From Billgrantia antri (lineage in GTDB: Bacteria; Pseudomonadota; Gammaproteobacteria; Pseudomonadales; Halomonadaceae): DNA of 64,000 nt. The stretch is taken from NCBI RefSeq assembly GCF_019430905.1, contig NZ_JAHYCA010000003.1, positions 675,264-739,263 on the forward strand, in the 5' to 3' direction. Positions 9,852-18,343 of the stretch are shown piece by piece. The notes under the pieces are model-generated. The model saw only the letters and a list, made by a program, of their open reading frames with translations. It did not search any database and was not told where the DNA came from. Each line of letters begins with the position of its first letter. The first letter of the stretch is position 1. The position numbers and the translations under genes are program-made.

Positions 9852-10259
9852 ATGCCCCAGAGGGCCCCTACCATCGTTCGCGAAATCATGTCCCGTGATT
9901 GCTATCGGGTCACCGGCAACATGTCGATCACGACCCTGGCCGAAGGGCTGGCACTCCACCGCCTGCCGGGCGTGCCGGTCGTCGACGAGCACGACCAGCT
10001 GATCGGCTTCATCTCCGAGCAGGATGTACTGGGCAAACTGCTCCAGAGCGCCTATCTCAACGACGAGGCACCTCTAGTGAGGGAGTTGATGCGGAACGAA
10101 GTCCTGTCCGTTTCCCCAACCAAGAGCATCACCGACCTGGCCCAGGAAATGCTCGGACAGAAGCCCAAGGTCTATCCGGTAACCGAACAGGGCCGCCTGT
10201 GCGGCATCGTGACCCGTCGCGACGTCCTGACGGCCATCCTGCGCATGCGACACCACTGA
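9852..10259 (+). CDS. CBS-domain protein
   Basis: A 135-residue protein made almost wholly of a CBS pair (Bateman module). CBS1 lies at about residues 8-60 (IMSRDCYRVTGNMSITTLAE, VPVVDEHDQLIGFISEQDVL). CBS2 lies at about 73-130 (VRELMRNEVLSVSPTKSITDLAQ, VYPVTEQGRLCGIVTRRDVL). Such stand-alone pairs usually bind adenine nucleotides and act as energy sensors on partner proteins; no partner is indicated here. AAGGAG lies seven bases before the ATG. A small hairpin CCCGGC-GCA-GCCGGG follows the stop at about 10270 but lacks a T-tract. Confidence 0.85.
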   Translation: MPQRAPTIVREIMSRDCYRVTGNMSITTLAEGLALHRLPGVPVVDEHDQLIGFISEQDVLGKLLQSAYLNDEAPLVRELMRNEVLSVSPTKSITDLAQEMLGQKPKVYPVTEQGRLCGIVTRRDVLTAILRMRHH

Positions 10260-10367
10260 CACCTCACTCGCCCGGCGCAGCCGGGCAGCCGGCATCCTTT
10301 GGAGAACGAGCGAGCCCACCGATGGAGCTCGCTCCTCGTCGTGGTAGCTCGCGGTATTGGCACACAT

Positions 10368-10398
10368 AAAAAACCGCCCATGAGGGGATCATGGGCGG
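10368..10398 (-). terminator. Orphan minus-strand rho-independent terminator
   Basis: A perfect 10-bp stem (CCGCCCATGA with TCATGGGCGG, 5-base loop) runs into six T residues on the minus strand. No minus-strand gene lies between it and the tRNA gene at 10612, so it has no obvious upstream gene. It may end a small RNA transcribed leftward from the 10.4-10.6 kb gap. On the plus strand it has no T-tract. Confidence 0.7.
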
Positions 10399-10570
10399 CA
10401 AGATCGAAACTGCGAGCCAGAGCAACAGTGTTAGCGACTGCCATCGCGCTGTTGCCTGTACCTGTTATGACAGCACCAAGTACAAAAGTTCGCCACTGTT
10501 CGTTAATTTTTTTGTCTTCGGGGGAAAACAAGCACTTAGCGGGCGAAGCAAAGGATTTTCCCGGCGCGAC
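10399..10570. other. Gene-free AT-richer spacer between CBS gene and tRNA-Gly
   Basis: This part of the 352-base gap between 10259 and 10612 is visibly less GC-rich than its neighbours and includes a T7 run near 10508. I find no open frame with a ribosome site on either strand. Together with the orphan terminator at 10368-10398 it is the candidate body of a leftward small RNA, but no convincing promoter can be pointed to. Confidence 0.4.
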
Positions 10571-10600
10571 TTGCCAAGCCCAAGCCCTTGGTTTTACTAT
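10571..10600 (+). promoter_or_regulatory. Sigma-70 promoter of tRNA-Gly
   Basis: TTGCCA (10571-10576) and TACTAT (10595-10600) are separated by 18 bases and are followed by a GC-rich discriminator just before the tRNA 5' end at 10612. The arrangement fits a strong stable-RNA promoter subject to stringent control; the latter is inferred from the GC-rich discriminator. Confidence 0.6.
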
Positions 10601-10611
10601 CGAATCCGCGC

Positions 10612-10685
10612 GCGGGTGTAGCTCAATGGTAGAGCAGAAGCTTCCCAAGCTTAAGACGAGGGTTCGATTCCCTTCACCCGCTCCA
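10612..10685 (+). tRNA. tRNA-Gly (anticodon CCC)
   Basis: The 74-base cloverleaf has acceptor stem GCGGGTG pairing with CACCCGC, D-arm GCTCAATGGTAGAGC, anticodon loop TTCCCAA (anticodon CCC), T-arm AGGGTTCGATTCCCT, and an encoded TCCA end. It closely resembles E. coli tRNA-Gly(CCC), which reads GGG. It is a single tRNA gene, not part of an rRNA operon. No integrase or island lies at its 3' side. Confidence 0.97.
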
Positions 10686-10738
10686 GATCCCGCAGCCGCC
10701 GTTGCGCCAGCCGGCTCGCCTTTCCCAGCGTGGCTTTC

Positions 10739-11119
10739 ATGGCACTCTTCCTGCTCATCTTTGCCGTTTGCCTGTTCGTCATCGGCGGCATGGTGCTGAT
10801 TCTGCTGTTCTCGCGTACGCCACGCTATCGCACCGAACCAGAGCAGCTGCTCGAGTTGTTCGACAAGGCATTAGCGAGCCAGGTCGGCGAGAACGAGTGG
10901 AATATCGTGATCAACTATCCGATCCGCCACGACGATTACCTCGACGGTGTGAGGCGCCGGGCCCAGCGCCTGATGCAGGAGCATGGCCGCCCCTGGCAGG
11001 TCGCCCAAGGCAAGCCCCTGCTCGACAAGACCGGACGCGAGGAACTGGCCGCACTGCGCCATCACCTGGCCTCCCACAAGCGCCTGAGAGAACGTCAGCA
11101 CCATCAAGCGAAGCGTTGA
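10739..11119 (+). CDS. Hypothetical single-pass membrane protein
   Basis: A 126-residue protein of unknown function. Residues 2-24 (ALFLLIFAVCLFVIGGMVLI onward) form one membrane helix; the rest is a basic, helical cytoplasmic domain with WNIVINYPIRHDDYLDGVRR and a His/Arg-rich C terminus. The gene begins about 53 bases after tRNA-Gly and has a poor ribosome site; a GTG three codons upstream is an alternative start. It may depend on read-through from the tRNA promoter. I recognise no named domain. Confidence 0.6.
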   Translation: MALFLLIFAVCLFVIGGMVLILLFSRTPRYRTEPEQLLELFDKALASQVGENEWNIVINYPIRHDDYLDGVRRRAQRLMQEHGRPWQVAQGKPLLDKTGREELAALRHHLASHKRLRERQHHQAKR

Positions 11120-11172
11120 TGGCGCTTCGAGTATGGTAAGCTCCCAAGTGTTAGCCATAGGCGGGAGGCCCC

Positions 11173-11985
11173 ATGTCCAGCGTCATACGCCAGATTCCGC
11201 TCGATACCGCCACCCAGCATCACGCGCATGACTTTCATCAGATCGTCATCGGCCTGCAGGGTCGGGCCGAATTCGAGATCGAAGGCCTCGGCGGTGCGAT
11301 TTCCGCCTTCTCCGGCTGCATCGTGCCCGCCAATCATGTGCACTACTATGTCGGTCAGGGCGAAAACCGCCAGTTGATTCTCGACCTGCCTGCCGATGCG
11401 CCCTCGCTCACCGGCTACCACCACGAACTTTCGCGCCTCTTCGATGCGCCGCGTTTCTTCGCCCTGGATACTCCGCTCAAGCACTATCTCGAATTCCTGC
11501 TGCTCGAGCAGGGGAACGGCGAGGAAGGCCTGAGCGCCGCTCAAAACGACCGCCTGGCCGCCACCTTCCTCGGTTGCCTGCATGCCAGGCTCGGCGGAAC
11601 GGCTTCCCCTCCCGGCGTTCGCCGCCTGGATCTGGCCAAGCTCGACCGCTACATCGACCGACACCTGGCCTGCCCCATCGCCGTGGCCGACCTGGCCGCC
11701 CAGGCATGCCTCAGCGAGGCCCATTTTCGCAGCCGCTTCCGCGAGCAAACTGGGCTCTCTCCGTGGCAGTACGTGCGTCGCCGGCGCCTGGAAGCGGCAC
11801 GCCGGTTGCTCGAGGAGAGTCGTATGCCGCTGTCGCAGATCGCCGTGAATACCGGCTTTGCCCACCAGAGCGCCTTGACGCACGCCTTTCGCAGCACGTT
11901 CGGCTGCCCGCCGAGCCAACTCCGTCGCGCCGTTCTAGAGCGCTCCGCCCTCGAAGCCACAAACCGTCTACGACATACGACTTAA
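11173..11985 (+). CDS. pruR: AraC-family regulator, probable activator of proline catabolism
   Basis: A 270-residue AraC/XylS-type regulator: N-terminal cupin-like sensor (HHAHDFHQIVIGLQGRAEFE at about residues 16-35) and a C-terminal double helix-turn-helix. The DNA-binding half includes IAVADLAAQACLSEAHFRSR and PLSQIAVNTGFAHQSALTHA, then the FRSTFGCPPSQLR signature. It lies directly upstream of putA on the same strand, as PruR does in Pseudomonas aeruginosa, where PruR activates putA and putP in response to proline. The name is inferred from this context. The ATG is preceded by GGCGGGAGGCCCC. The effector is presumably proline, but no binding residues can be assigned. Confidence 0.8.
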   Translation: MSSVIRQIPLDTATQHHAHDFHQIVIGLQGRAEFEIEGLGGAISAFSGCIVPANHVHYYVGQGENRQLILDLPADAPSLTGYHHELSRLFDAPRFFALDTPLKHYLEFLLLEQGNGEEGLSAAQNDRLAATFLGCLHARLGGTASPPGVRRLDLAKLDRYIDRHLACPIAVADLAAQACLSEAHFRSRFREQTGLSPWQYVRRRRLEAARRLLEESRMPLSQIAVNTGFAHQSALTHAFRSTFGCPPSQLRRAVLERSALEATNRLRHTT

Positions 11986-12165
11986 GTCTAAATTTCAATG
12001 GCTCTGCGGCAATCTGCCGCGAAATTCATAAATCCTTCCCGGTTTTTGACAAGCAGCACCGCTCAACCGGCCCTACAGTCAAGGGAGACACACCCATGTT
12101 CGGGCGGAGCGCCACGCACATGGCGTTTTGCCGTTCTGGAACGGGTGAATACCCGGGGGACTCCT

Positions 12166-15100
12166 ATGCTCAATGCCGAAACCATGCTGAATGCTGCCAC
12201 CTGGCAGCAGGATCTCGATAGCCTGTTCTCGCGTATCAGCGAACACTACGTGGTGGATGAAGAAACCTTCGTCAAGGAACTGGTCGATGTACTCAGCGCC
12301 GATAACGAGGACTGCCGGCGCATTGCAGGCAAGACCGCCGAGCTGGTCCGCGAGGTGCGCGAGATGGACACGGCGGTCGACACGATCGACCAGCTTCTGC
12401 AGCAGTACAGCCTCGACACCCATGAAGGCCTGATGCTGATGTGCCTGGCCGAAGCCATGCTGCGCATTCCGGATACGGCCACTGCCGACGCCCTGATCGA
12501 GGACAAGCTCGGCCCCGCCGACTGGAAGGCCCATGTCGGTCAGAGCGATTCCTGGCTGGTCAACGCCTCCACCTGGGGGCTGCTGATGACCGGTCACGTG
12601 GTCACCCTCGACAAGCCGCGCGACGGCAAGCCCTCGGGCTTCATCAACCGCATGGTCAATCGCATGGGTGAGCCGGTGATCCGTCGCGCCATGTACGAGG
12701 CGATGAAGATCATGGGCAAGCAGTTCGTGCTTGGCCGTGACATCGACGAGGCCTTGAAGCGCTCCCGCCCGCTGTTCGACAAGGGCTACACCTACTCCTA
12801 CGACATGCTGGGCGAAGCGGCACGCACGCGGGCCGACGCCAAGCGCTACTTCGACGACTACGCCAATGCCATCCAGCGGGTCGGCCTGACCAGCACCAAG
12901 CTCACTGCACGTACCCCGGCGCCTTCCGTATCGATCAAGCTCTCGGCACTGCACCCACGCTACGAGTTCGGCCGTCGCGAGCAGGTCCTGCGCGAACTAG
13001 CGGGCAGCGTGCGCGAACTGGTGGTCATGGCCCGCGAGCGCAACGTGGCGCTGACCATCGACGCCGAGGAGGTGGATCGCCTGGAGCTGTCGCTGGAGGT
13101 GTTCCGCGCCGTCTATGAAAGCGATGCCTGCAAGGGCTGGGGCCACTTCGGGCTGGTGGTCCAGGCCTACTCCAAACGCGCCCTGCCGGTGCTGCACTAC
13201 CTCAATCGCCTGGCCGAGAGCCAGGGTGACGAGATTCCCGTGCGCCTGGTCAAGGGAGCGTACTGGGACAGCGAAATCAAGGAGTCTCAGCAACTCGGCG
13301 TCGAGGGCTACCCAGTCTATACCCGTAAGGCGTGCACCGACGTGGCCTATCTGGTCTGCGCCCGCTTCCTGCTGTCCGACCAGACTCGAGGCCGCATCTT
13401 CCCGCAGTTCGCCACCCATAACGCTCATACCATCAGCACCATTCTGGAGATGGCCGACGAGGCCACCCGCCCCTTCGAGTTTCAGCGTCTGCACGGCATG
13501 GGCGAGGCACTCTACGATGCGGCCCTCAAGCGTGCGCCCAAGGGCACCTACTGCCGCATCTATGCACCGGTGGGCGCACACAAGGACCTGCTGCCCTATC
13601 TGGTGCGCCGGTTGCTGGAGAACGGCGCCAATTCCTCGTTCGTGCACCAGTTGGTCGACCCCAAGGTGCCGGTGGAAACGCTGTGCGTGCATCCGGTGGA
13701 GACGCTGGGCCAATACCGCACCTTCTCCAACCCGCGGATACCGATGCCCAAGGATATCTACGGCGAAAAACGACGCAACTCAAGGGGAGTCAACCTCAAC
13801 GTGCGCAGCCATTATGAACCGCTGATGAAGGCCATGTCGGACTTCATGGAGCGCAGCTACGACGTACGCCCCCTCTTGGCCTTCGATGTGGAACCCGACC
13901 CGGCCAACGTGCATGAGGTGTTCAGCCCCTACGATCGCCGCCAACGGGTCGGCAGCGTGCAGTGGACCAGCCGCGACCAGGCCGCCCGCGCGGTAGATGC
14001 CGCCTGGGCCGCATTCCCGCGCTGGGAAGCCACGCCGGTCGCCGAGCGCGCCGCCATCATTCGCCGCCTGGGCGACCTGATGGAAGAGAATCTGGCCGAG
14101 TTGATGACGCTGTGTTCCCGCGAGGGCGGCAAGCTGCTCACCGATGGCGTCGACGAGATTCGTGAAGCCGTGGACTTCTGCCGTTACTACGCCATGCGTG
14201 CCGAGGAGCAATTCGGCGAGCCGCTCGAGCTGCCCGGCCCCACCGGCGAGTCGAACCGCCTGATGCTGAGCGGCAAGGGCGTGTTCGCCGCTATCAGCCC
14301 GTGGAATTTCCCCGTGGCGATCTTCTGCGGCCAGATGGTGGCAGCAGCCGTGTCCGGCAACAGCGTGCTGGCCAAGCCCGCCGAGCAGACATCCATCGTC
14401 GCGCATCGCGTGGTCGAACTGCTCCATGAAGCCGGCATGCCACGTGACGTGGTACAGCTGCTGCCGGGCGACGGCCCCACCGTGGGCAGCGTGCTCACCT
14501 CGGACCCGCGCATCACCGGCGTTGCCTTCACCGGCGGTACCGATACCGCCCAGATCATCAACCGCGCCCTGGCCGCCCGCGAAAACGCCCCGCTGCCCGC
14601 CCTGGTCGCCGAGACCGGCGGCATGAACGCGCTGATCGTCGATTCCACCGCCCTGCCGGAGCAGGTCGTCGCCGACGTGATCCAGTCTGCCTACCAGAGC
14701 GCCGGCCAGCGCTGCAGCGCGCTACGCGTGCTCTACCTGCAGGACGACGTGGCCGACCGTGTCATCGAGATCCTGCGCGGCGCCATGGACGAGCTCCACG
14801 TGGGCGACCCTCGCGACCTGGGTACCGACGTGGGCCCAGTGATCGACGAGGATGCGCGCAAGAACCTGCTGGCCCACATCGAGAAGCTCAAGAGCGAGGG
14901 ACGCCTGCTGGCCGAAACCCGCCTGGATTCGGCCCATACCGCCCATGGCACCTTCGTGCCGCCGGTCGCCTTCAGCATCGATTCCATCGACGCCCTCGAG
15001 CGGGAACAGTTCGGCCCGGTGCTGCACGTGGTGCGGTACAAGGCCAGCGAGATCGAGCAGGTGCTGGAGTCGATCAACGCCAAGGGTTACGGGCTGACAT

Positions 15101-15357
15101 TCGGCGTTCATAGCCGTAATGAATCGTTCGCACAGCTCGTTGCACAGAAGATTCGCGTTGGAAACGTGTACATAAACCGGAATATCATCGGCGCCGTCGT
15201 AGGCGTTCAGCCGTTCGGCGGCCAGGGACTTTCCGGCACCGGACCCAAGGCAGGCGGGCCGCACTACCTGCTGCGTTTCGCCACGGAAAAGACCGTGACC
15301 GTCAATACCGCCGCACTGGGCGGCAATGCGTCACTGCTTGCGCTGGGAGACGAGTGA
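12166..15357 (+). CDS. putA: Bifunctional proline dehydrogenase/P5C dehydrogenase
   Basis: Converts proline to glutamate in two steps: an FAD-dependent proline dehydrogenase domain (about residues 140-450) and an NAD-dependent aldehyde dehydrogenase domain (about 520-990), with Cys850 (SAGQRCSALR) as the ALDH nucleophile. At 1063 residues it is much shorter than E. coli PutA (1320). It lacks the N-terminal ribbon-helix-helix repressor domain, so it should not autoregulate; the upstream AraC gene probably takes that role. The start MLNAET has GGGGGA upstream; longer in-frame extensions lack homology. The 180-base gap from pruR presumably holds the promoter. putP follows 43 bases downstream. 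Confidence 0.96.
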   Translation: MLNAETMLNAATWQQDLDSLFSRISEHYVVDEETFVKELVDVLSADNEDCRRIAGKTAELVREVREMDTAVDTIDQLLQQYSLDTHEGLMLMCLAEAMLRIPDTATADALIEDKLGPADWKAHVGQSDSWLVNASTWGLLMTGHVVTLDKPRDGKPSGFINRMVNRMGEPVIRRAMYEAMKIMGKQFVLGRDIDEALKRSRPLFDKGYTYSYDMLGEAARTRADAKRYFDDYANAIQRVGLTSTKLTARTPAPSVSIKLSALHPRYEFGRREQVLRELAGSVRELVVMARERNVALTIDAEEVDRLELSLEVFRAVYESDACKGWGHFGLVVQAYSKRALPVLHYLNRLAESQGDEIPVRLVKGAYWDSEIKESQQLGVEGYPVYTRKACTDVAYLVCARFLLSDQTRGRIFPQFATHNAHTISTILEMADEATRPFEFQRLHGMGEALYDAALKRAPKGTYCRIYAPVGAHKDLLPYLVRRLLENGANSSFVHQLVDPKVPVETLCVHPVETLGQYRTFSNPRIPMPKDIYGEKRRNSRGVNLNVRSHYEPLMKAMSDFMERSYDVRPLLAFDVEPDPANVHEVFSPYDRRQRVGSVQWTSRDQAARAVDAAWAAFPRWEATPVAERAAIIRRLGDLMEENLAELMTLCSREGGKLLTDGVDEIREAVDFCRYYAMRAEEQFGEPLELPGPTGESNRLMLSGKGVFAAISPWNFPVAIFCGQMVAAAVSGNSVLAKPAEQTSIVAHRVVELLHEAGMPRDVVQLLPGDGPTVGSVLTSDPRITGVAFTGGTDTAQIINRALAARENAPLPALVAETGGMNALIVDSTALPEQVVADVIQSAYQSAGQRCSALRVLYLQDDVADRVIEILRGAMDELHVGDPRDLGTDVGPVIDEDARKNLLAHIEKLKSEGRLLAETRLDSAHTAHGTFVPPVAFSIDSIDALEREQFGPVLHVVRYKASEIEQVLESINAKGYGLTFGVHSRNESFAQLVAQKIRVGNVYINRNIIGAVVGVQPFGGQGLSGTGPKAGGPHYLLRFATEKTVTVNTAALGGNASLLALGDE

Positions 15358-15400
15358 CAAGGCTCGTCTGGCAACACAAGAACATTGAAGGAATCCCCAA

Positions 15401-16879
15401 ATGGTTGAAAACAACATGGCTATCGGCTTCACCTTCGCGGTGTACCTCCTAGTGATGCTGGGCATCGGTATCATTGCCTACAAGCGCACCACCAATCTCT
15501 CCGACTACATCCTCGGCGGCCGCTCGCTCGGCCCCTGGACTTCGGCGATCTCCGCCGGCGCTTCGGACATGTCGGGCTGGCTGCTGCTCGGCCTGCCCGG
15601 CGCTGCCTATGTCAGTGGCATTTCGGCGAGTTGGATCGCCATCGGCCTGCTGGTCGGCACCTGGCTCAACTGGCTGATCGTGGCGCGCCGTCTGCGCCTG
15701 TACAGCTTCAAGGTCAGCGACGCCCTGACCCTGCCCGAATACTTTGCCAACCGCTTCCGCGACAACTCACAGCTGCTGCGAGTCATCTCGGCGGTGTTCA
15801 TTCTGATGTTCTTCCTCTTCTACACCAGCTCCGGCCTGGTCGCTGGCGGTCGACTGTTCGAGACGGTTTTCGGTCTCGACTATACCGTAGCCGTCACGAT
15901 CGGCACTCTGACCATCATCTCCTACACCTTCATCGGTGGCTTCCTGGCGGTCTCCTGGACCGACCTGATCCAGGGTCTGATGATGGCGGCGGCACTGGCC
16001 ATCGTACCGATCATCGCCTTCAGCGACCTGGGCGGCACCAGCGGCGCCGGCGCCGCACTCGCCGCGGAGAGCGAGTCCATGCTCGCTTGGTTCCGCGACG
16101 CCTCCACCGGCGAAGCGCTAACCTTCATGGGCATCGTCAGCTCGCTGGCCTGGGGCTTGGGTTACTTCGGCCAACCGCACATCCTGGCACGCTTCGCCGC
16201 CATTCGCAGCGATCGGGATATCCCCGCCGCCCGCCGCATCGCGGTGACCTGGACTGCCATCGGCCTGGTCAGTTCGGTCGCCGTAGGCCTGCTCGGGGTG
16301 GGCTTCGTGCAGCGTGACCTGGCCGACGGCGAGACCGTGTTCATGATCATGGTCAACCTGATTTTCCACCCGGTGATCGCCGGCATCCTGCTTGCTGCCA
16401 TCTTGGCCGCGATCATGTCCACCGCCGATTCGCAGCTGCTGGTCTCCTCCTCGGCACTGACCGATGACTTCTACAAGGCAATCTTCCGTAAGGATGCCAG
16501 TCAGACCGAGCTGGTGTGGATCGGGCGACTGGCCGTGGTCGCCATTGCAGTCATCGCCTACCTGCTGGCGCTCAACCCCGATGCCACCGTGCTCGACCTG
16601 GTAGCCTACGCCTGGGCCGGCTTCGGTGCGGCCTTCGGCCCGGCGCTGATCATGTCGCTCTACTGGCGCCGCATGAACAAGTGGGGGGCGCTGGCCGGCA
16701 TCGTGGTCGGCGGCGTCACCGTGGTGGTCTGGGCCGAGCTGTCCGGCGGCATCTTCGACCTCTACGAGATCGTGCCTGGCGTCATCCTCGCCTATATCGC
16801 CATCGTGGTGGCGAGCCTGGCCACCGAGGAGCCGGACCTGCGCGTAACCGCCGACTTCGATACCTTCGAAGAAGCGTAA
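15401..16879 (+). CDS. putP: Sodium/proline symporter
   Basis: Sodium:solute symporter family permease, 492 residues, with about 13 membrane helices. PutP hallmarks are visible: YILGGRSLGPWTSAISAGAS and DMSGWLLLGLPGAAY in helices 1-2, the sodium-site region, and STADSQLLVSSSALTDDFY near residues 343-361. It imports proline for PutA and possibly also for osmoprotection in a halophile. GAAGGAA lies upstream of the ATG. It follows putA closely on the same strand and is followed by a strong stem-loop, so putA-putP probably form one transcript. Confidence 0.95.
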   Translation: MVENNMAIGFTFAVYLLVMLGIGIIAYKRTTNLSDYILGGRSLGPWTSAISAGASDMSGWLLLGLPGAAYVSGISASWIAIGLLVGTWLNWLIVARRLRLYSFKVSDALTLPEYFANRFRDNSQLLRVISAVFILMFFLFYTSSGLVAGGRLFETVFGLDYTVAVTIGTLTIISYTFIGGFLAVSWTDLIQGLMMAAALAIVPIIAFSDLGGTSGAGAALAAESESMLAWFRDASTGEALTFMGIVSSLAWGLGYFGQPHILARFAAIRSDRDIPAARRIAVTWTAIGLVSSVAVGLLGVGFVQRDLADGETVFMIMVNLIFHPVIAGILLAAILAAIMSTADSQLLVSSSALTDDFYKAIFRKDASQTELVWIGRLAVVAIAVIAYLLALNPDATVLDLVAYAWAGFGAAFGPALIMSLYWRRMNKWGALAGIVVGGVTVVVWAELSGGIFDLYEIVPGVILAYIAIVVASLATEEPDLRVTADFDTFEEA

Positions 16880-16900
16880 CCGCTCGGCACTAAAATGCAC

Positions 16901-16930
16901 CGAGAAAGCCGCCTGCGGGCGGCTTTCTCG
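16901..16930. terminator. Hairpin terminator between convergent putP and a small membrane protein gene
   Basis: A perfect 13-bp stem, CGAGAAAGCCGCC with GGCGGCTTTCTCG, encloses a 4-base loop. The plus strand continues TTGTCGTT and the minus strand reaches a TTTT 9 bases later, so it could serve both directions. Confidence 0.75.
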
Positions 16931-16937
16931 TTGTCGT

Positions 16938-17234
16938 TCAGGCCAACCAGAACGCGCGTATCACCACCAACAGAGCAAAGGTCGCCAGCGCCACCAGGCT
17001 CACCGGTGGAGCAGTCGCACACCTCAGCCAGTGGCGGCGGAACTCGAGCCCCAGCGGCTGCATGAAGGCTGCGCCCAGTGCCCAAACCCCCAGCCCGATG
17101 GCAGGCATGCGCAGGAACATCGGCAGCCCGCTGAGCAGCTCGGGACGCATCAGCAACCATAGCGCCAATGCAGCAGCTACCAGCATGGCGGCCAGCGGAA
17201 GCCACATCGGACGACCCTGAACCTCTGTTCGCAT
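16938..17234 (-). CDS. Small membrane protein, possibly YbgE-like
   Basis: A 98-residue protein with three hydrophobic segments (LPLAAMLVAAALALWLLM, AIGLGVWALGAAFM and VSLVALATFALLVVIRAF). The central MQPLGLEFRR stretch and overall length recall YbgE, the small protein encoded with cytochrome bd oxidase genes, but no cyd genes are nearby and the resemblance is weak. The start MRTEVQ has AAAGGAG nine bases upstream; an ATG ten codons earlier overlaps that ribosome site and is less likely. It is convergent with putP. Function unknown. Confidence 0.55.
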   Translation of the reverse strand: MRTEVQGRPMWLPLAAMLVAAALALWLLMRPELLSGLPMFLRMPAIGLGVWALGAAFMQPLGLEFRRHWLRCATAPPVSLVALATFALLVVIRAFWLA

Positions 17235-17506
17235 CTTGCCTTCTCCTTTAATGCGCTTACACAAGACTTAGCCCTTCGTCTCCCCCTGCGCCATGTTGCG
17301 CCACAGCAATAGTTATACACCTCTCTGCACATTGTTTGTCATATTCAAGACGGCGAAATTAGGCAACCCTGGGATTGCATCAATCAATCAGCGCTATATG
17401 GCCGATAACAAAATTAAACAGGACTTTTAGAAACACCGTTCTTATACTCCTCAGTGTCCAATCTCGCCGGAACTCCGGCCAGCTGAAAACCTGGAGGAAA
17501 CGCTTT
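17235..17506. promoter_or_regulatory. Divergent intergenic region upstream of the first ompW gene
   Basis: This AT-rich 272-base gap separates the small minus-strand membrane gene from ompW. A TATACT near 17441-17446 could be a -10 element for ompW, but no good -35 is spaced from it. I found no complete FNR-type palindrome in this gap. Confidence 0.3.
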
Positions 17507-18109
17507 ATGAAACCGATTCGTCTGATTCCCGTGGTTGCCCTTGCTGCCGGCTCCCTGTTCGCCAGCCAGGCGGTCCTGGCCTATGGCGCCGGCGATGTCT
17601 TCGTGCGTGGCGGTTTCGCCAAGTCCGAGCCGAGTTCCGATAATGGCCAAGTCGCCGGGCAGGACCTTTCCATCGATGATTCCAACGGTTTCACTTTCGG
17701 TGCCGGCTACCTGTTCCATGACAAGATCGGCATCGAACTGAACAGCTCCGAAAAGATCGAGCACGATCTCGCGCTTGATGGCGCCGGTGCCGGCACCATC
17801 GACCGCATGCCAGTCAATCTGCTGGTGAACTACTACCCGCTGGGCGGGCTGGATTCCAAAGTGCAGCCGTACGTGGGTGCCGGGGTGAACTACACCCGCT
17901 TCTCCGGCGAGCCGGATGGCATCAACGCTGACAATAGCTATGGCGCTGCCGGCCAAGTCGGGATCGATCTCGCCATCACGGATAATCTGATGCTGAATGG
18001 CTTCGCCAATTATGCCGAAGTGCACTCTGACATCTCAGCGGGTGGCAGCGAGACTGAAGTCAAAGTCGACCCCGTAACAGTGGGCGGCGGCGTGACCTAC
18101 CGCTTCTGA
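17507..18109 (+). CDS. ompW: OmpW-family outer membrane protein (first copy)
   Basis: An eight-stranded outer-membrane beta-barrel of 200 residues with an N-terminal signal peptide (VVALAAGSLFASQAVLA, cleavage before YGAG). Family features are the GAGDVFVRGGFA start of the mature protein, the GYLFHDKIGIEL strand, YYPLGG, and a terminal aromatic in TYRF typical of outer-membrane proteins. OmpW proteins form a narrow hydrophobic channel and respond to osmotic and oxygen changes in other gammaproteobacteria. GGAGGAAA lies nine bases before the ATG. A second paralogue follows about 235 bases downstream. Confidence 0.92.
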   Translation: MKPIRLIPVVALAAGSLFASQAVLAYGAGDVFVRGGFAKSEPSSDNGQVAGQDLSIDDSNGFTFGAGYLFHDKIGIELNSSEKIEHDLALDGAGAGTIDRMPVNLLVNYYPLGGLDSKVQPYVGAGVNYTRFSGEPDGINADNSYGAAGQVGIDLAITDNLMLNGFANYAEVHSDISAGGSETEVKVDPVTVGGGVTYRF

Positions 18110-18141
18110 GCCTTGCGTAGCTGGCAACGCGTCAGTGCGCA

Positions 18142-18166
18142 AACGCCGGGCGACTTGCCCGGCGTT
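18142..18166 (+). terminator. Rho-independent terminator after first ompW
   Basis: AACGCCGGGC pairs with GCCCGGCGTT around a 5-base loop and is followed by CTTCGTTT. It separates the two ompW genes into distinct transcripts. Confidence 0.75.
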
Positions 18167-18245
18167 CTTCGTTTGCCACCCCTGACTGTCCGCTTTTGCC
18201 GCATAAGCAACATCCAAAATACCTCTTTAGTTTCAGAAACAACTA

Positions 18246-18259
18246 TTGTCGTGGGTCAA
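18246..18259 (+). promoter_or_regulatory. Candidate FNR/ANR-type site upstream of second ompW
   Basis: TTGTCGTGGGTCAA has the TTG-N8-CAA spacing of FNR/ANR boxes (consensus TTGAT-N4-ATCAA) with partly matching inner bases. E. coli ompW is controlled by FNR. The match is imperfect, so this is a suggestion only. Confidence 0.3.
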
Positions 18260-18343
18260 TAACCTGCCGCCAGGCACTGAGTAGACTGGCTTCGTTTCGT
18301 AAGCAGCTCAGGCTGCCCCTCTGCAAACGACAGGAGTCGACCC

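Noticed and set aside
10612..10800. tRNA-Gly as an integration site with a genomic island
   Set aside because: No integrase, no repeated tRNA 3' end and no foreign genes follow; ordinary chromosomal genes flank it.
17330..17400. FNR-like sequences before the first ompW gene (TTGTCATATTCAA and TTGCATCAATCAA)
   Set aside because: The half-site spacing is one base short of TTG-N8-CAA in both, so they do not fit FNR/ANR geometry.
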